Origin: Gloeomargarita lithophora Alchichica-D10
GTDB lineage: Bacteria; Cyanobacteriota; Cyanobacteriia; Gloeomargaritales; Gloeomargaritaceae
Direction: 5' to 3'
DNA length: 64,000 nt
Assembly: GCF_001870225.1 (NCBI RefSeq)
Contig: NZ_CP017675.1
Coordinates: forward strand, 1,771,257 to 1,835,256
A model generated the notes under the pieces. That model was not told the DNA's origin. It worked only from the letters and a program-made list of their open reading frames with translations, and searched no databases. The translations under genes and the position numbers were made by a program. The stretch's first letter is position 1. Each line of letters begins with the position of its first letter. Below are positions 18,092 to 27,377 of this stretch, piece by piece.

Positions 18092-18937
18092 ATGCAGACC
18101 TTAACAACACAAGCAACATCACATTTATTGGGGGATTTACCCTTTTTAGAACTCAGAGATGTGACCAAATCCTACCGCACCGCCAAGGGCAACTATACTG
18201 TTTTGGAGGGAGTGAATTTATCAGTCAAATCTGGGGAATTTGTGAGTATTATTGGCCACTCTGGTTGTGGTAAAACAACCTTACTGAACCTGGTTGCAGG
18301 GTTCTTCCGTCCTAGCCAAGGTGAAATTTCTTTAGAGAACCAGCGAATCACTGCGCCTGGCCCAGACCGGATGGTTGTTTTTCAACATTATTCTTTACTT
18401 CCTTGGCTGACTGCTTATGAAAATATCTATTTGGGTGTGCAAAGCGTTTATCGTCCAAAAAGTGAAGCAGAAAAAAGACAGGTCAAACAAATTGTGAATG
18501 ACCACCTAGAACTCGTGGGTTTAGGGGATGCGGCCAATAAGAAACCCAAACAATTATCCGGTGGAATGAAGCAAAGGGTTTCGATTGCCCGGGCTTTGGC
18601 CATGCGACCACAAATCCTCTTATTGGATGAACCCTTTGGAGCTTTAGACCCCATTACTCGCGAAGAGTTACAAGATCAATTGCTCGATATTTGGCGACAA
18701 AGTAAAGTAACTGTGTTGATGATTACCCATGATGTAGATGAAGCCGTATATTTGAGCGACCGAATTATTATGATGACCAATGGGCCTGCGGCAACTATTG
18801 GGGAAATTTTAACCATTCCTTTTCCCCGGCCTCGAAAGCGAACAATGTTAATGGAAGACCCCCAGTTTTTTACCCTTAGGAATGAATGTCTCTCTTTTCT
18901 TTATGACCGTTTTGCCCTCGATGTCAACCACGATTAA
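18092..18937 (+). CDS. nrtD: Nitrate ABC transporter ATPase NrtD
   Basis: 281 residues, a single ABC ATPase domain: Walker A GHSGCGKTT, signature LSGGMKQRVSIARAL, Walker B ILLLDEPFGALD and switch His in MITHDVDEA. It has no binding-protein extension, which identifies it as NrtD rather than NrtC. It precedes nrtC here, the reverse of the commonly described nrtABCD order. It energises NrtB together with NrtC. Confidence 0.92.
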   Translation: MQTLTTQATSHLLGDLPFLELRDVTKSYRTAKGNYTVLEGVNLSVKSGEFVSIIGHSGCGKTTLLNLVAGFFRPSQGEISLENQRITAPGPDRMVVFQHYSLLPWLTAYENIYLGVQSVYRPKSEAEKRQVKQIVNDHLELVGLGDAANKKPKQLSGGMKQRVSIARALAMRPQILLLDEPFGALDPITREELQDQLLDIWRQSKVTVLMITHDVDEAVYLSDRIIMMTNGPAATIGEILTIPFPRPRKRTMLMEDPQFFTLRNECLSFLYDRFALDVNHD

Positions 18938-18951
18938 TCAAGAGAAAATCT

Positions 18952-20832
18952 ATGACAACGATAACTCAGCCTTTTTTGGAAATTGATCATGTGGATAAAA
19001 TTTTTCAGACCAACCGAGGGACGTATTCGGCTTTGAAGAATATCCATATTGAAATAAATAAAGGTGAATTTATTGCGGTTATTGGGCACTCAGGTTGTGG
19101 TAAATCTACGCTATTAAATATTGTGGCCGGTCTCGATAAAGCCAGTGCTGGGGGCATCATTTTAGAAGGGAAAGAAATTCACCAACCGGGTCCCAATCGG
19201 ATGGTTGTATTTCAGAACCATTCCCTGCTTCCATGGTTAACAGTACGCCAGAATATTGCCCTGGGGGTAAACCGGATATTTCGGCATCGTTCACCCCAGG
19301 AACGCAGAGCCATTATTGATGAGTATTTAGCACTGGTTCATTTGACTGCCGCCGCCGGTAAATATCCCCACCAAATCTCAGGGGGAATGCGTCAACGGGT
19401 CGGCATTGCCCGTGCGTTAGCCCTACAACCTAAAATTTTACTTCTGGATGAACCATTTGGGGCTTTAGATGCCTTGACTCGCGGGCGTTTACAAGAACAA
19501 TTGATGCAGATTTGCAACACCCATCAAATTACGGCATTAATGATTACCCATGATGTGGATGAGGCGCTCTTGTTGGCAGATCGGGTGGTCATGTTGACCA
19601 ACGGTCCGGGCGCACACATTGGTCGCATGATGCGGGTAGAATTACCTCGTCCTCGGCAACGTATGGAAGTCATTAACAATCCCAATTACTATCGGATGCG
19701 AGGAGAAATTATTGAATTTCTTGACCAACAAAAGAAATCAAAAAAGCAACAGGAATTGAATCGAATTTCCATTGCCATTAGTCGTGGAAATATCGAAAAA
19801 GTGAACCTGGACTTGGGTTTTATTCCCCTAACAGATGCCAGCCCTTTAATTGTGGCTCAGGAACAAAAATTGTTTGATAAGTATGGACTAGAAGTCCAAC
19901 TCAAACGCCAGTCAAGCTGGACATCTTTGGCTGAAAATGTCATCAATGGTGCGTTGGATGGTGCCATGATGGTGGCTGGGATGCCCCTAGTCATTGCCGC
20001 TGAGCATCATCAAACGATTGTGACCGCAATGACCCTCAGCCGCAATGGGAATGCCATTACCTTATCCAATCAATTCAATCAGTTGCATACTTCGCCGATA
20101 GACCTATTGCGTGAGTACATACTCCAAGCCAAAGAAAAACCGATCTTTGGGATTGTCCATCCGGCTTCTATGCAGAATTTTTTACTCAGAAAATGGTTGA
20201 TAAAAATCGGTATTCAACCTGATATAGATGTAGAATTAGTGGTGATTCCACCCCCGCAAATGGTTGCCAACTTAATTGCCGGTAATATCATTGGATTTTG
20301 CGTCGGTGAACCCTGGAATACGCGGGCAGTTTTGGATAATGTTGGGTTTATCATTGCCACGGATATTGACCTCTATGACGGCCATATTGAAAAAGTGCTT
20401 GGAGTTAATCAAACCTGGGCGGAGCAATATCCTTACACTCATTTAGCATTAATTCGGGCATTGTTAGAAGCCTGTGCGTGGTGTCAACAATCTGCAAATC
20501 GAGAGGAATTGGCAGATATATTATCACAACCGCATTACTTAAATATGAATTCAACCTACATAAAACCCAGTTTATGTAACCCGTTATGGGTCACCAAGCA
20601 TGACACCAGATATTTACGCCAATTTCATCATTTCCTCGTCAAAAATGAACCATGTATCACCGAATATCAATGGATATTAGAACAGCTTATTCAGTACCAA
20701 ATTATTGATGGGACTTGTGCAAATTCTCAGGAATTGCTAACGCATATTATCAGAGATGATATTTTTCAAGAAGCGATTGCACTGCTAGACCCAAATTGCT
20801 TGGCAGGTGAAAATCTCTCCGAAAAGATATAG
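18952..20832 (+). CDS. nrtC: Nitrate ABC transporter ATPase-receptor fusion NrtC
   Basis: 626 residues. Residues 1 to about 265 form an ABC ATPase (Walker A GHSGCGKST, signature ISGGMRQRVGIARAL, Walker B ILLLDEPFGALD). From about 285 a second domain resembles NrtA (LDLGFIPLTDASPLIVAQ, then CVGEPWNTR) but has no signal peptide, so it stays cytoplasmic. In characterised NrtC this C-terminal domain mediates inhibition of uptake by ammonium. Here the sensor subunit is the last transporter gene. Confidence 0.94.
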   Translation: MTTITQPFLEIDHVDKIFQTNRGTYSALKNIHIEINKGEFIAVIGHSGCGKSTLLNIVAGLDKASAGGIILEGKEIHQPGPNRMVVFQNHSLLPWLTVRQNIALGVNRIFRHRSPQERRAIIDEYLALVHLTAAAGKYPHQISGGMRQRVGIARALALQPKILLLDEPFGALDALTRGRLQEQLMQICNTHQITALMITHDVDEALLLADRVVMLTNGPGAHIGRMMRVELPRPRQRMEVINNPNYYRMRGEIIEFLDQQKKSKKQQELNRISIAISRGNIEKVNLDLGFIPLTDASPLIVAQEQKLFDKYGLEVQLKRQSSWTSLAENVINGALDGAMMVAGMPLVIAAEHHQTIVTAMTLSRNGNAITLSNQFNQLHTSPIDLLREYILQAKEKPIFGIVHPASMQNFLLRKWLIKIGIQPDIDVELVVIPPPQMVANLIAGNIIGFCVGEPWNTRAVLDNVGFIIATDIDLYDGHIEKVLGVNQTWAEQYPYTHLALIRALLEACAWCQQSANREELADILSQPHYLNMNSTYIKPSLCNPLWVTKHDTRYLRQFHHFLVKNEPCITEYQWILEQLIQYQIIDGTCANSQELLTHIIRDDIFQEAIALLDPNCLAGENLSEKI

Positions 20833-20850
20833 GATTTTATTCCTAATTAA

Positions 20851-21003
20851 GGGCACTTCTATTGGCTGAAATGAATAATAAATCAATAGAGGATGCTTCT
20901 AAAAATAGGTCACAGGGACGTAGCCTCCGGAATTGGTTTTCCTGAATATAAGGTTTCTTGCAAGCTAGTTTTCTATAACTGCTGTGAATAAATAGATGTG
21001 TCC
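20851..21003. repeat. Miniature inverted-repeat element, GGGCAC family, copy 1
   Basis: Left end GGGCACTTCTAT at 20851; right end ATAGATGTGTCC ending 21003; these are imperfect inverted repeats. The interior includes the shared core (GGTCACAGGGACGTAGCC from 20908) and ATTGGTTTTCC. No coding potential. It occupies most of the 283-bp gap between nrtC and the porin gene. At 153 bp it is longer than the two other full copies (115 and 121 bp), with an extra internal CAATAGAGGATGC near the left end. Confidence 0.6.
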
Positions 21004-21115
21004 TACAGATACCTTTTACATGCAAATAAATTTAATATAAAATGGTGATTAAATCTCGACAAAATCCAGAAAATAAACTATACTAAAAACAAGATTCTGA
21101 TGGTTAATTAATCCA

Positions 21116-22966
21116 ATGAAAATCAACTATTTTCTTTTTGGTATCGGTGCCCTTTCGGCGGTGGGGGTTGAGCTTATTTTGTTGCCTCTTTCCCCGCCAG
21201 TCCAGGCGAGCGAAAAAATCCTTCAACGCGCCGAAAGCTATTACATTACTCCTAACGTATTGGAACAAAGTCAGGTCACATCCGTATCCGAGTTTGTGGA
21301 TGTCAAACCGACCGACTGGGCATTTCAAGCGCTCCAATCCTTGGTAGAACGTTATGGCTGTATCGCTGGTTACCCTACTGAGCCTCCCCTTTATCAAGGC
21401 AAAAAAGTCCTGAGTCGCTACGAATTTGCCGCCGGTTTGAATGCCTGTTTAGACCGCATCAATGAGTTAATTGGCTCAGCAACAGAATCTCTAATTACCC
21501 AGGACGATTTATTGGTTTTGCGCAAATTACAGGATGAATTCAGTAGCGAATTAGGACTTTTACGGGGCAGATTAGACACATTAGAAGCTCGGGCTATAAC
21601 CTTAGAGCAACAACAATTCTCACCGACCACTAAACTGCGGGGAGAAATTATCTTTGCTCCCTACGGAGTATCTGATGGTGATGCCGCTTATAATCGAGTG
21701 GAATTAGCACAGTTAAGTCGCAATTTTACCGGTGTAGGCAATGTCCCTGGAGTGGTGACACCAGTAGCCCCTGGATCACCCGCACGAGGGATGAAACAAA
21801 ATCGTCAATCATCCTTGGCTTTGGGTTATCGAGTGCGCTTGAATTTTCTCGGCAGTTTTTCTGGTAAAGATTTACTGCAAGTGCGGTTAGAGGCGGCGGA
21901 TGTTGCCAATTTAGCCACCGCTACGGGCAGTTTTGCCTCTCGTTTAGGCTATGAAACGACGACGGGTGGCAATGTGGTCATTGATGACCTTTGGTATCGG
22001 TTTCCTTTTGCCCAAGGGCGGGGAGAAATTCAAATTGCTGGCGCATCGAATGAATTTGTGGATTTCTTTGACACCTACAGCATATTTGCCCCATCAGGAA
22101 CCGGATCAATTTCCCGTTTTGGCCGTTCTAATGCTTTGTTTTATCGCTCTGGAGGGCACAATGGCACAGGTGCTTTTATTCGCTACCGTTTTACACCGCA
22201 ATTTGTGGTCAGCGGAGCGTATATTGCAACTAATCCCAGCGGTGGGGTTCTGGGGAGTGCCAATGGTGCCGCTAATCCTGATTTAGGTTTATTTGGCTCT
22301 AATTATACAGGGGCAGTAATTTTGGGTTTTGAACCACTTACTAATTTTCGTTTTGGTTTGGCCTATAGCCATGCCTATAACGAGAATATAACTACCCCTA
22401 CTACTGGCACAACTGCACAAGGGATTAACTTATTTGGTGGGGTGGGGACTTCATTTGCCAATGCCCCTTTTGGCTCTGGTACAGGCACCCGTTTAGCTGT
22501 TAATTTAGATACGATTAATTTGAACTTTCAATGGCGTTCATCACCTCAATTTATCCTTTCTGGCTGGTTCGGTTATGGAATTGTGCGCGGAGAAACAGAT
22601 GCGTTACCATCACTTGACCCTTTAGGCTCAAGCCGTCAAGCGAATATCATGACAGCGGCTCTGCAATTTGGCTTCCCTGATCCTTGGGGGCGTAGCGGCG
22701 ATTTGGCCGGTTTTATTGTCGGTATTCCCCCTTATGTTTCGGCGAGTCAGTTTCAAACAGTTGTAGCTCCGGGGGATGGGAACGCTGGGGTAAAGCTGGC
22801 GAATCGGGATGTAAATGTTCCCATTCATCTTGAACTGATGTATCGTTTTCAGGTAAATAAGTATGTTCAAGTTACCCCTGGGGCTTTTGTGGTTCTCAAT
22901 CCAGAAGGAAATAGTGATAATTCGGCAATTTTCGTTTATACTATTCGCACCATATTTAATTTCTAA
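21116..22966 (+). CDS. SLH-domain outer-membrane porin (OprB/iron-uptake porin type)
   Basis: 616 residues. A signal peptide (to about residue 31) is followed by one SLH domain (FVDVKPTDWAFQALQSLVER to GYPT), a coiled-coil (LDTLEARAITLEQQQF) and a long beta-barrel region ending in aromatic Phe (FVYTIRTIFNF). This is the standard plan of major cyanobacterial porins, where the SLH domain holds peptidoglycan. Its position between nrtC and moeA suggests it passes nitrate or molybdate through the outer membrane; that is inference from context. Confidence 0.9.
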   Translation: MKINYFLFGIGALSAVGVELILLPLSPPVQASEKILQRAESYYITPNVLEQSQVTSVSEFVDVKPTDWAFQALQSLVERYGCIAGYPTEPPLYQGKKVLSRYEFAAGLNACLDRINELIGSATESLITQDDLLVLRKLQDEFSSELGLLRGRLDTLEARAITLEQQQFSPTTKLRGEIIFAPYGVSDGDAAYNRVELAQLSRNFTGVGNVPGVVTPVAPGSPARGMKQNRQSSLALGYRVRLNFLGSFSGKDLLQVRLEAADVANLATATGSFASRLGYETTTGGNVVIDDLWYRFPFAQGRGEIQIAGASNEFVDFFDTYSIFAPSGTGSISRFGRSNALFYRSGGHNGTGAFIRYRFTPQFVVSGAYIATNPSGGVLGSANGAANPDLGLFGSNYTGAVILGFEPLTNFRFGLAYSHAYNENITTPTTGTTAQGINLFGGVGTSFANAPFGSGTGTRLAVNLDTINLNFQWRSSPQFILSGWFGYGIVRGETDALPSLDPLGSSRQANIMTAALQFGFPDPWGRSGDLAGFIVGIPPYVSASQFQTVVAPGDGNAGVKLANRDVNVPIHLELMYRFQVNKYVQVTPGAFVVLNPEGNSDNSAIFVYTIRTIFNF

Positions 22967-22987
22967 TTCTTTAAGTTTTGGGGATAT

Positions 22988-24151
22988 ATGATTACGGTAG
23001 AGAGGGCGGAACAAATTATTAAAAACCACTGGTTTAGCACAAAAAGTGAAGAAATTGCTCTGGAATATTGTGCGGGGAAAATTTTAGCAGAGCCGGTCTA
23101 TGCCGACCGGGATTATCCACCCATTAACCGAGTTATGATGGATGGAATCGCTATCAATAAAAAAGCCTATGACCTGGGACTGAGAGCGTTTCCAATTAGC
23201 GGTATGGCTACGGCGGGAACAGCACCGCTTCAGCTAGAAAATATAGAAACCTGTATTGAAGTAATGACTGGGTGTGTTTTGCCCAGCGGAGCCAATTTAG
23301 TCATTCCTTACGAGCAAGTGCATATCCATCAGGGTATGGCGAACATTACCGTTGAAACCGACCGAAATGTGCAGGATTTTGTCCACCAAGAAGGGAGCGA
23401 TTGTCACCTGGGTGAATTGGTCATACCCCCTGGAACGAAACTGAAGGGCATCCATTTGGGAATTTTAGCCTCCTTTGGTTATTCAAAATTATTGGTTGAA
23501 AAACCGATAAAAATTAAAGTTATTGCGACCGGCGATGAATTAATTCCTATTGATCAAAAGCCCCAATCCTATCAACTGCGTCGGTCTAATGTTTATGCTC
23601 TGAAGGCATCCCTACTATCCTATGGCTATCTGGATGTGGAAATAGATCATATTCCTGATATTCCAGAATTGATCATAGCCCACTACCAAGGGAATCACCA
23701 ACCCTACGATTTGCTCATTTATTCCGGTGGTATTTCCCAAGGCAAACGAGACTATCTCCCAGAAATTTGGCAAAAAATGGGCGTGGTAGAGTATATTCAT
23801 GGTGTTAAACAAAAACCTGGGAAGCCCATGTGGTTTGGTGTTGACAATCAAAGTAATACAGTCATTCTGGGGTTGCCTGGTAATCCGGTATCGGGGTTAG
23901 TATGTTTGCATCGTTACTTCTTAAATCGGACAAGTTTTTATGGCCGTTTGCAACAACCCATCACATTTCAAGCTGATTTAACCTATTTTGTGCCAGTAAA
24001 AATAAATGCAAAACGAGAATTTACTCCCATCATTCCTGAAAATTCGGGGGATTTTGTTGCGCTGGCGGGTAGCGATGGGTTTGTGGAACTCCCACAGGAT
24101 CAAAAAGTGTTTACTACGGCAGAAGATTTCCTATTTTATCCTTGGTATTAA
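22988..24151 (+). CDS. moeA: Molybdopterin molybdotransferase MoeA
   Basis: 387 residues, MoeA domain order: ALEYCAGKILAEPVYADRDYP, then MMDGIAI, then EVMTGCVLPSGANLVIPYEQ, then IATGDELIP, and the MPT-binding domain with SGGISQGKRDYLPE and LGLPGNPVSGLVCLHRY. It inserts molybdate into adenylylated molybdopterin. It begins 21 bp after the porin and one base separates its stop from moaA, so they are co-transcribed. Length is close to the family norm. Confidence 0.95.
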   Translation: MITVERAEQIIKNHWFSTKSEEIALEYCAGKILAEPVYADRDYPPINRVMMDGIAINKKAYDLGLRAFPISGMATAGTAPLQLENIETCIEVMTGCVLPSGANLVIPYEQVHIHQGMANITVETDRNVQDFVHQEGSDCHLGELVIPPGTKLKGIHLGILASFGYSKLLVEKPIKIKVIATGDELIPIDQKPQSYQLRRSNVYALKASLLSYGYLDVEIDHIPDIPELIIAHYQGNHQPYDLLIYSGGISQGKRDYLPEIWQKMGVVEYIHGVKQKPGKPMWFGVDNQSNTVILGLPGNPVSGLVCLHRYFLNRTSFYGRLQQPITFQADLTYFVPVKINAKREFTPIIPENSGDFVALAGSDGFVELPQDQKVFTTAEDFLFYPWY

Positions 24152-24152
24152 C

Positions 24153-25091
24153 ATGGAATTAGTTGATCCTTGGCATCGGCGCATTCGTAAACTCCGGGTG
24201 TCCCTTACTGACCGATGTAATTTGCGGTGCCGTTATTGTATGCCTTTACATCCAGATTTTATGAACAAGAGCTATTACTTAAAAACCCATGAATATGCTG
24301 AGATCATTCAAGAATTACTTACCTATGGAATTGAAGAAATTCGTATTACCGGCGGTGAACCACTGGTACGACCAGAATTTCCAGAAATCATGCTAGAGCT
24401 ACATAAACTTAAGATTCCCTGCTTAAGTCTGACCACAAATGGGGCTTTGCTTCAGGATCATTGGGAAATTCTCAAGGCGTGTAATATCAAGAAAATCAAT
24501 ATCAGTTTAGATAGTTTAGAGGCTGAAACGTTCACCGCTATTACCCATTGGAAGTACTTGTCAACAATTTTAGATAATATCAGTCAAGCCGTAACCCAAG
24601 GATTTGAGATTAAAATTAATATGGTGATCATGCGAGGGATTAACGACCATGAGTTATTCGATTTTGTAGAATATGCCAGAAAATCATCCATAGCCGTGCG
24701 ATTTTTAGAACTAATGCGGATTGGCTATGCCAATGAATTATATCAAAATCATTTTATCTCAGCCGAGGAATGTATCATAAAATTAAAAACTAGATATAGA
24801 ATGAATAAAATCAATGTTGAATCTGATTCCACCGCTTTTTATTTTATGATTGATGACGAGATAAAAGTTGGATTTATTGCTTCAGAATCCCAACCCTTTT
24901 GCAACCATTGTTCTCGCTGGAGATTGTCTGCCGATGGCCGTTTATTCGCCTGTCTATTTGCAGAAACAGGCATACCGATACGAAATGTATCTTCGGAACA
25001 AAGAAATCATGTTTATCAACAGTTGTTGGGGATGAAACCGATTCAACGTTTTGACCAAGTTAAACATCCTATGTATCAGATTGGAGGATAA
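24153..25091 (+). CDS. moaA: GTP 3',8-cyclase MoaA
   Basis: 312 residues from the ATG at 24153. The radical-SAM triad is LTDRCNLRCRYCMP. The second cluster site is CNHCSRWRLSADGRLFAC, and the protein ends with the double Gly needed for MoaA activity (YQIGG). It performs the first step of molybdenum-cofactor synthesis, rearranging GTP. The stop directly abuts the ATG of the moaC-mobA gene. Confidence 0.95.
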   Translation: MELVDPWHRRIRKLRVSLTDRCNLRCRYCMPLHPDFMNKSYYLKTHEYAEIIQELLTYGIEEIRITGGEPLVRPEFPEIMLELHKLKIPCLSLTTNGALLQDHWEILKACNIKKINISLDSLEAETFTAITHWKYLSTILDNISQAVTQGFEIKINMVIMRGINDHELFDFVEYARKSSIAVRFLELMRIGYANELYQNHFISAEECIIKLKTRYRMNKINVESDSTAFYFMIDDEIKVGFIASESQPFCNHCSRWRLSADGRLFACLFAETGIPIRNVSSEQRNHVYQQLLGMKPIQRFDQVKHPMYQIGG

Positions 25092-26129
25092 ATGAATTTG
25101 AGCCATTTAGATGCCAACAACCAACCCAAAATGGTTGACATTAGTAGTAAGAGTAGCACGCTCAGAAGAGCTACAGCTCAGGCTAAAATACAATTACCTA
25201 GTTGTTTACAAACGTATGTCAAGGGCGACGAAATTCTTCTCAAGAAAGGGGCGGTTTTTCAAACAGCGATTATTGCAGGGACAATGGCCGTTAAAAAAAC
25301 TGAGGAGCTGATCCCTTTTTGTCATCAAATTCCCATTGAAAGTTGTACTTTTGCCATTGAAATCAATAGCGATCTGTTGGTTACGATTCAATGCACAGTA
25401 AAAACGACAGCCAAAACAGGGGTTGAGATGGAAGCACTTTGTGGTGTCACTATTGCCGCACTCACTATTTATGATATGTGTAAGTCCCTATCGCCCCATA
25501 TTGTGATTCGAGACACGCAATTATTAATTAAAACCGGCGGTAAAACTACCCTATTAGAGCGACCCTTGTATGGTTTAATTCTCACAGGCGGTCACAGCAA
25601 ACGCATGGGTCAAGATAAAGCTTTATTGAATTATCATGGACAACCCTATGCTATTGATCTATACAAGCTGATGCAATCCTATTGTCAGCAGGTGTATCTT
25701 TCTGCTCGACCAAATCAATGGTTGGAAACACCTTTAGCCTCATTACCCACTTTACCCGATCATGTATCAAGTGTCGGCCCTATTAGTGGTTTGCTAACTG
25801 CTTTTCAAACCTACCCTAATGTTAATTGGTTGGTCATTGCTTGTGACCTAATGCAGGTGAAAGCCAGTACCATTGAATATCTATTAACCCATTACGAAGG
25901 AATGACAATTGCTACCTGTTATACGAACCTTGAGCAGGGATTTCCAGAACCCTTGTGTGCGATATATACCCCTAAAGCCCATAGGATTTTTACCGAAGCT
26001 TACCAGGCCGGTATTTACTGTCCCGTTAAAATTTTGAAGCCTCAACCCTGCACCCTGATCAACCCACAAAATGTTTGCGAACTAATGAACATCAATACCC
26101 CTGAAGACTATGCCTCCATTGACCATTAA
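25092..26129 (+). CDS. Fused MoaC-MobA molybdenum cofactor protein
   Basis: 345 residues with two domains. Residues 1 to about 155 are MoaC: MVDISSKSSTLRRATA, KKTEELIPFCHQIPIE and KTGVEMEALCGV, ending ALTIYDMCK. From about 158 the sequence is MobA-like guanylyltransferase: GLILTGGHSKRMGQDKALL, SSVGPISGLLTAF and FPEPLCAIY. MoaC completes cyclic pyranopterin; MobA adds GMP to molybdopterin. The usual CDxP of MobA reads CDLMQ. NarB-type enzymes use the bis-MGD cofactor, so a MobA is expected in this operon. Confidence 0.93.
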   Translation: MNLSHLDANNQPKMVDISSKSSTLRRATAQAKIQLPSCLQTYVKGDEILLKKGAVFQTAIIAGTMAVKKTEELIPFCHQIPIESCTFAIEINSDLLVTIQCTVKTTAKTGVEMEALCGVTIAALTIYDMCKSLSPHIVIRDTQLLIKTGGKTTLLERPLYGLILTGGHSKRMGQDKALLNYHGQPYAIDLYKLMQSYCQQVYLSARPNQWLETPLASLPTLPDHVSSVGPISGLLTAFQTYPNVNWLVIACDLMQVKASTIEYLLTHYEGMTIATCYTNLEQGFPEPLCAIYTPKAHRIFTEAYQAGIYCPVKILKPQPCTLINPQNVCELMNINTPEDYASIDH

Positions 26130-26367
26130 AACAATTACTGTTCAATATGTAGCGATGTTGAAAGAACAGTCAAATTGCTCAATAGAAGTGGTTAAAACTG
26201 AAGTTCTGACCTGTATGGATTTGTATAATCATTTACAAGATCAGTATAAATTTGTCATCCCAAATTCCCAAATAAGAGTGGCGGTTAACCATGAGTTTTG
26301 CTCGATGCAAAAGCTATTGCAAGACGAGGATTTGGTGATATTTATTCCCCCGGTATGCGGAGGATAA
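26110..26367 (+). CDS. moaD: Molybdopterin synthase sulfur carrier MoaD
   Basis: 85 residues with a beta-grasp pattern and the essential C-terminal Gly-Gly (FIPPVCGG). IRVAVNHEF and LLQDEDLVIFIPP are family features. It carries thiocarboxylate sulfur to MoaE after activation by MoeB (encoded at 7000-8199). The start lies 20 bp inside moaC-mobA and the stop abuts the moaE ATG, so all are coupled. Confidence 0.92.
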   Translation: MPPLTIKTITVQYVAMLKEQSNCSIEVVKTEVLTCMDLYNHLQDQYKFVIPNSQIRVAVNHEFCSMQKLLQDEDLVIFIPPVCGG

Positions 26368-26799
26368 ATGATTCAATTTACCCTTAGTTCTACACCTATT
26401 TACCCCTATGAAATGGGTCGTCTGCTGGCGAATAGTACGGTCGGAGCGTTAGTAACTTTTGAAGGGTGGGTACGCAATCATAACGAAGGGAAAACCGTGC
26501 TAGGATTGGAATATGAAGTGTATGAAACTTTAGCGCAAAGTGAGGGGGATAAAATCCTGCAAGAAGCCCAAATTAAATTTAATCTTTGTGGTGCCGTCGC
26601 TTGTCATCGCCAGGGTTACTTAGATGTTGGTGAAGTTGCGGTTTGGGTGGGGACAACCGGGGTTCACCGGGGGGCGGCTTTTGTTGGAACCCGGTATATT
26701 ATTAATGGCATAAAAAGTCGTTTACCAATTTGGAAAAAAGAGTTTTATTTAGGAGAAAAACCCCAGTGGATTCTCTGTCAAAGTAACCATTCGGTTTGA
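26368..26799 (+). CDS. moaE: Molybdopterin synthase catalytic subunit MoaE
   Basis: 143 residues. GALVTFEGWVRNHNEGKTVL and LEYEVYETLAQSEGDKIL are the MoaE core; VWVGTTGVHRGAAFVGTRYI and SRLPIWKKEFY complete the active site. With MoaD it converts cyclic pyranopterin to molybdopterin. Last gene of the nitrate/molybdenum operon; repeats follow immediately. Confidence 0.95.
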   Translation: MIQFTLSSTPIYPYEMGRLLANSTVGALVTFEGWVRNHNEGKTVLGLEYEVYETLAQSEGDKILQEAQIKFNLCGAVACHRQGYLDVGEVAVWVGTTGVHRGAAFVGTRYIINGIKSRLPIWKKEFYLGEKPQWILCQSNHSV

Positions 26800-26882
26800 T
26801 AAAAAAATAAAGGTCTTTATCGTTTTTCATTAGGGAATTTCTACAAATTAGTCCCAGGGGTAACCGCTCCCATTACTGGTTC

Positions 26883-26946
26883 TATAGCTATGTCCTGCGG
26901 ACACACTGCGCTATCGCCACGCAAGCTATCGAGTGGGATTGCTATA
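26883..26946. repeat. Short TATAGC-ended repeat
   Basis: A 64-bp segment from TATAGC to GATTGCTATA, containing CTGCGGACACACTGCGCTATCG. Its right part (AGCTATCGAGTGGGATTGC) matches, inverted, the element at 35930. Non-coding; adjoins the next repeat. Together they fill much of the 578-bp gap after moaE. Confidence 0.45.
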
Positions 26947-26950
26947 TACG

Positions 26951-27048
26951 ATAGCTAAACACGCAAAGGTTGACATAATATGGGTCGCAGGGCGCAGTCC
27001 CGCATTTCCCAGCATCTTGAGGCGACAACCTTACTCTACTTAGCTATA
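26951..27048. repeat. Miniature inverted-repeat element, TATAGCTAA family, copy 1
   Basis: 98 bp with left end ATAGCTAAACACGCAAAGGT and right end matching its inverse (ACCTTACTCTACTTAGCTAT). The core TGGGTCGCAGGGCGCAGTCC is the same hairpin found in the other element families. A second copy at 53933-54038 is nearly identical along most of its length. Confidence 0.65.
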
Positions 27049-27377
27049 ATTCTCCGTTGAACTGAATTATTAACCGCAGTCCCCCCAACTTGGACTCGGC
27101 CAGCAATGATGGTCAATTTCTGTGGCTTCGGCACTCCTGCCGTTCCTGCAAATAGAGGGGTGCCCCGTTCTTTTCCCAGACGAGCTTCTGTCTGAGTCAA
27201 TACAACTTGATGAGTTTCCCATAATTTATCAAAAGCCTTCTACTCATTTCTCAATGCAGTTGCAGATTGTTGGCTGGCTTGGAGAAGACGCTGGTTACTC
27301 TCAGCAAAAATCTGAAAGATACGGATATTTTGCTTTTGTTGTGCATCCAATCGAGCGGTGACATCCTCTCGTCCCCA
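27049..27377 (-). pseudogene. Decayed reading frame downstream of the Rpn nuclease
   Basis: The frame of the Rpn gene continues past its TGA with protein-like sequence (TARLDAQQKQNIRIFQIFAE, SNQRLLQASQQSATALRNE), broken by one TAG near the middle, then KAFDKLWETHQVVLTQTEAR. No proper start is seen. It looks like the remnant of a small coiled-coil protein, cut at its far end by the TATAGCTAA element. Identity is unknown. Confidence 0.4.

Noticed and set aside
26800-27048. CRISPR array suspected from repeated short motifs
   Set aside because: Repeats are inverted, unequally spaced and not separated by unique spacers; no cas gene is present.
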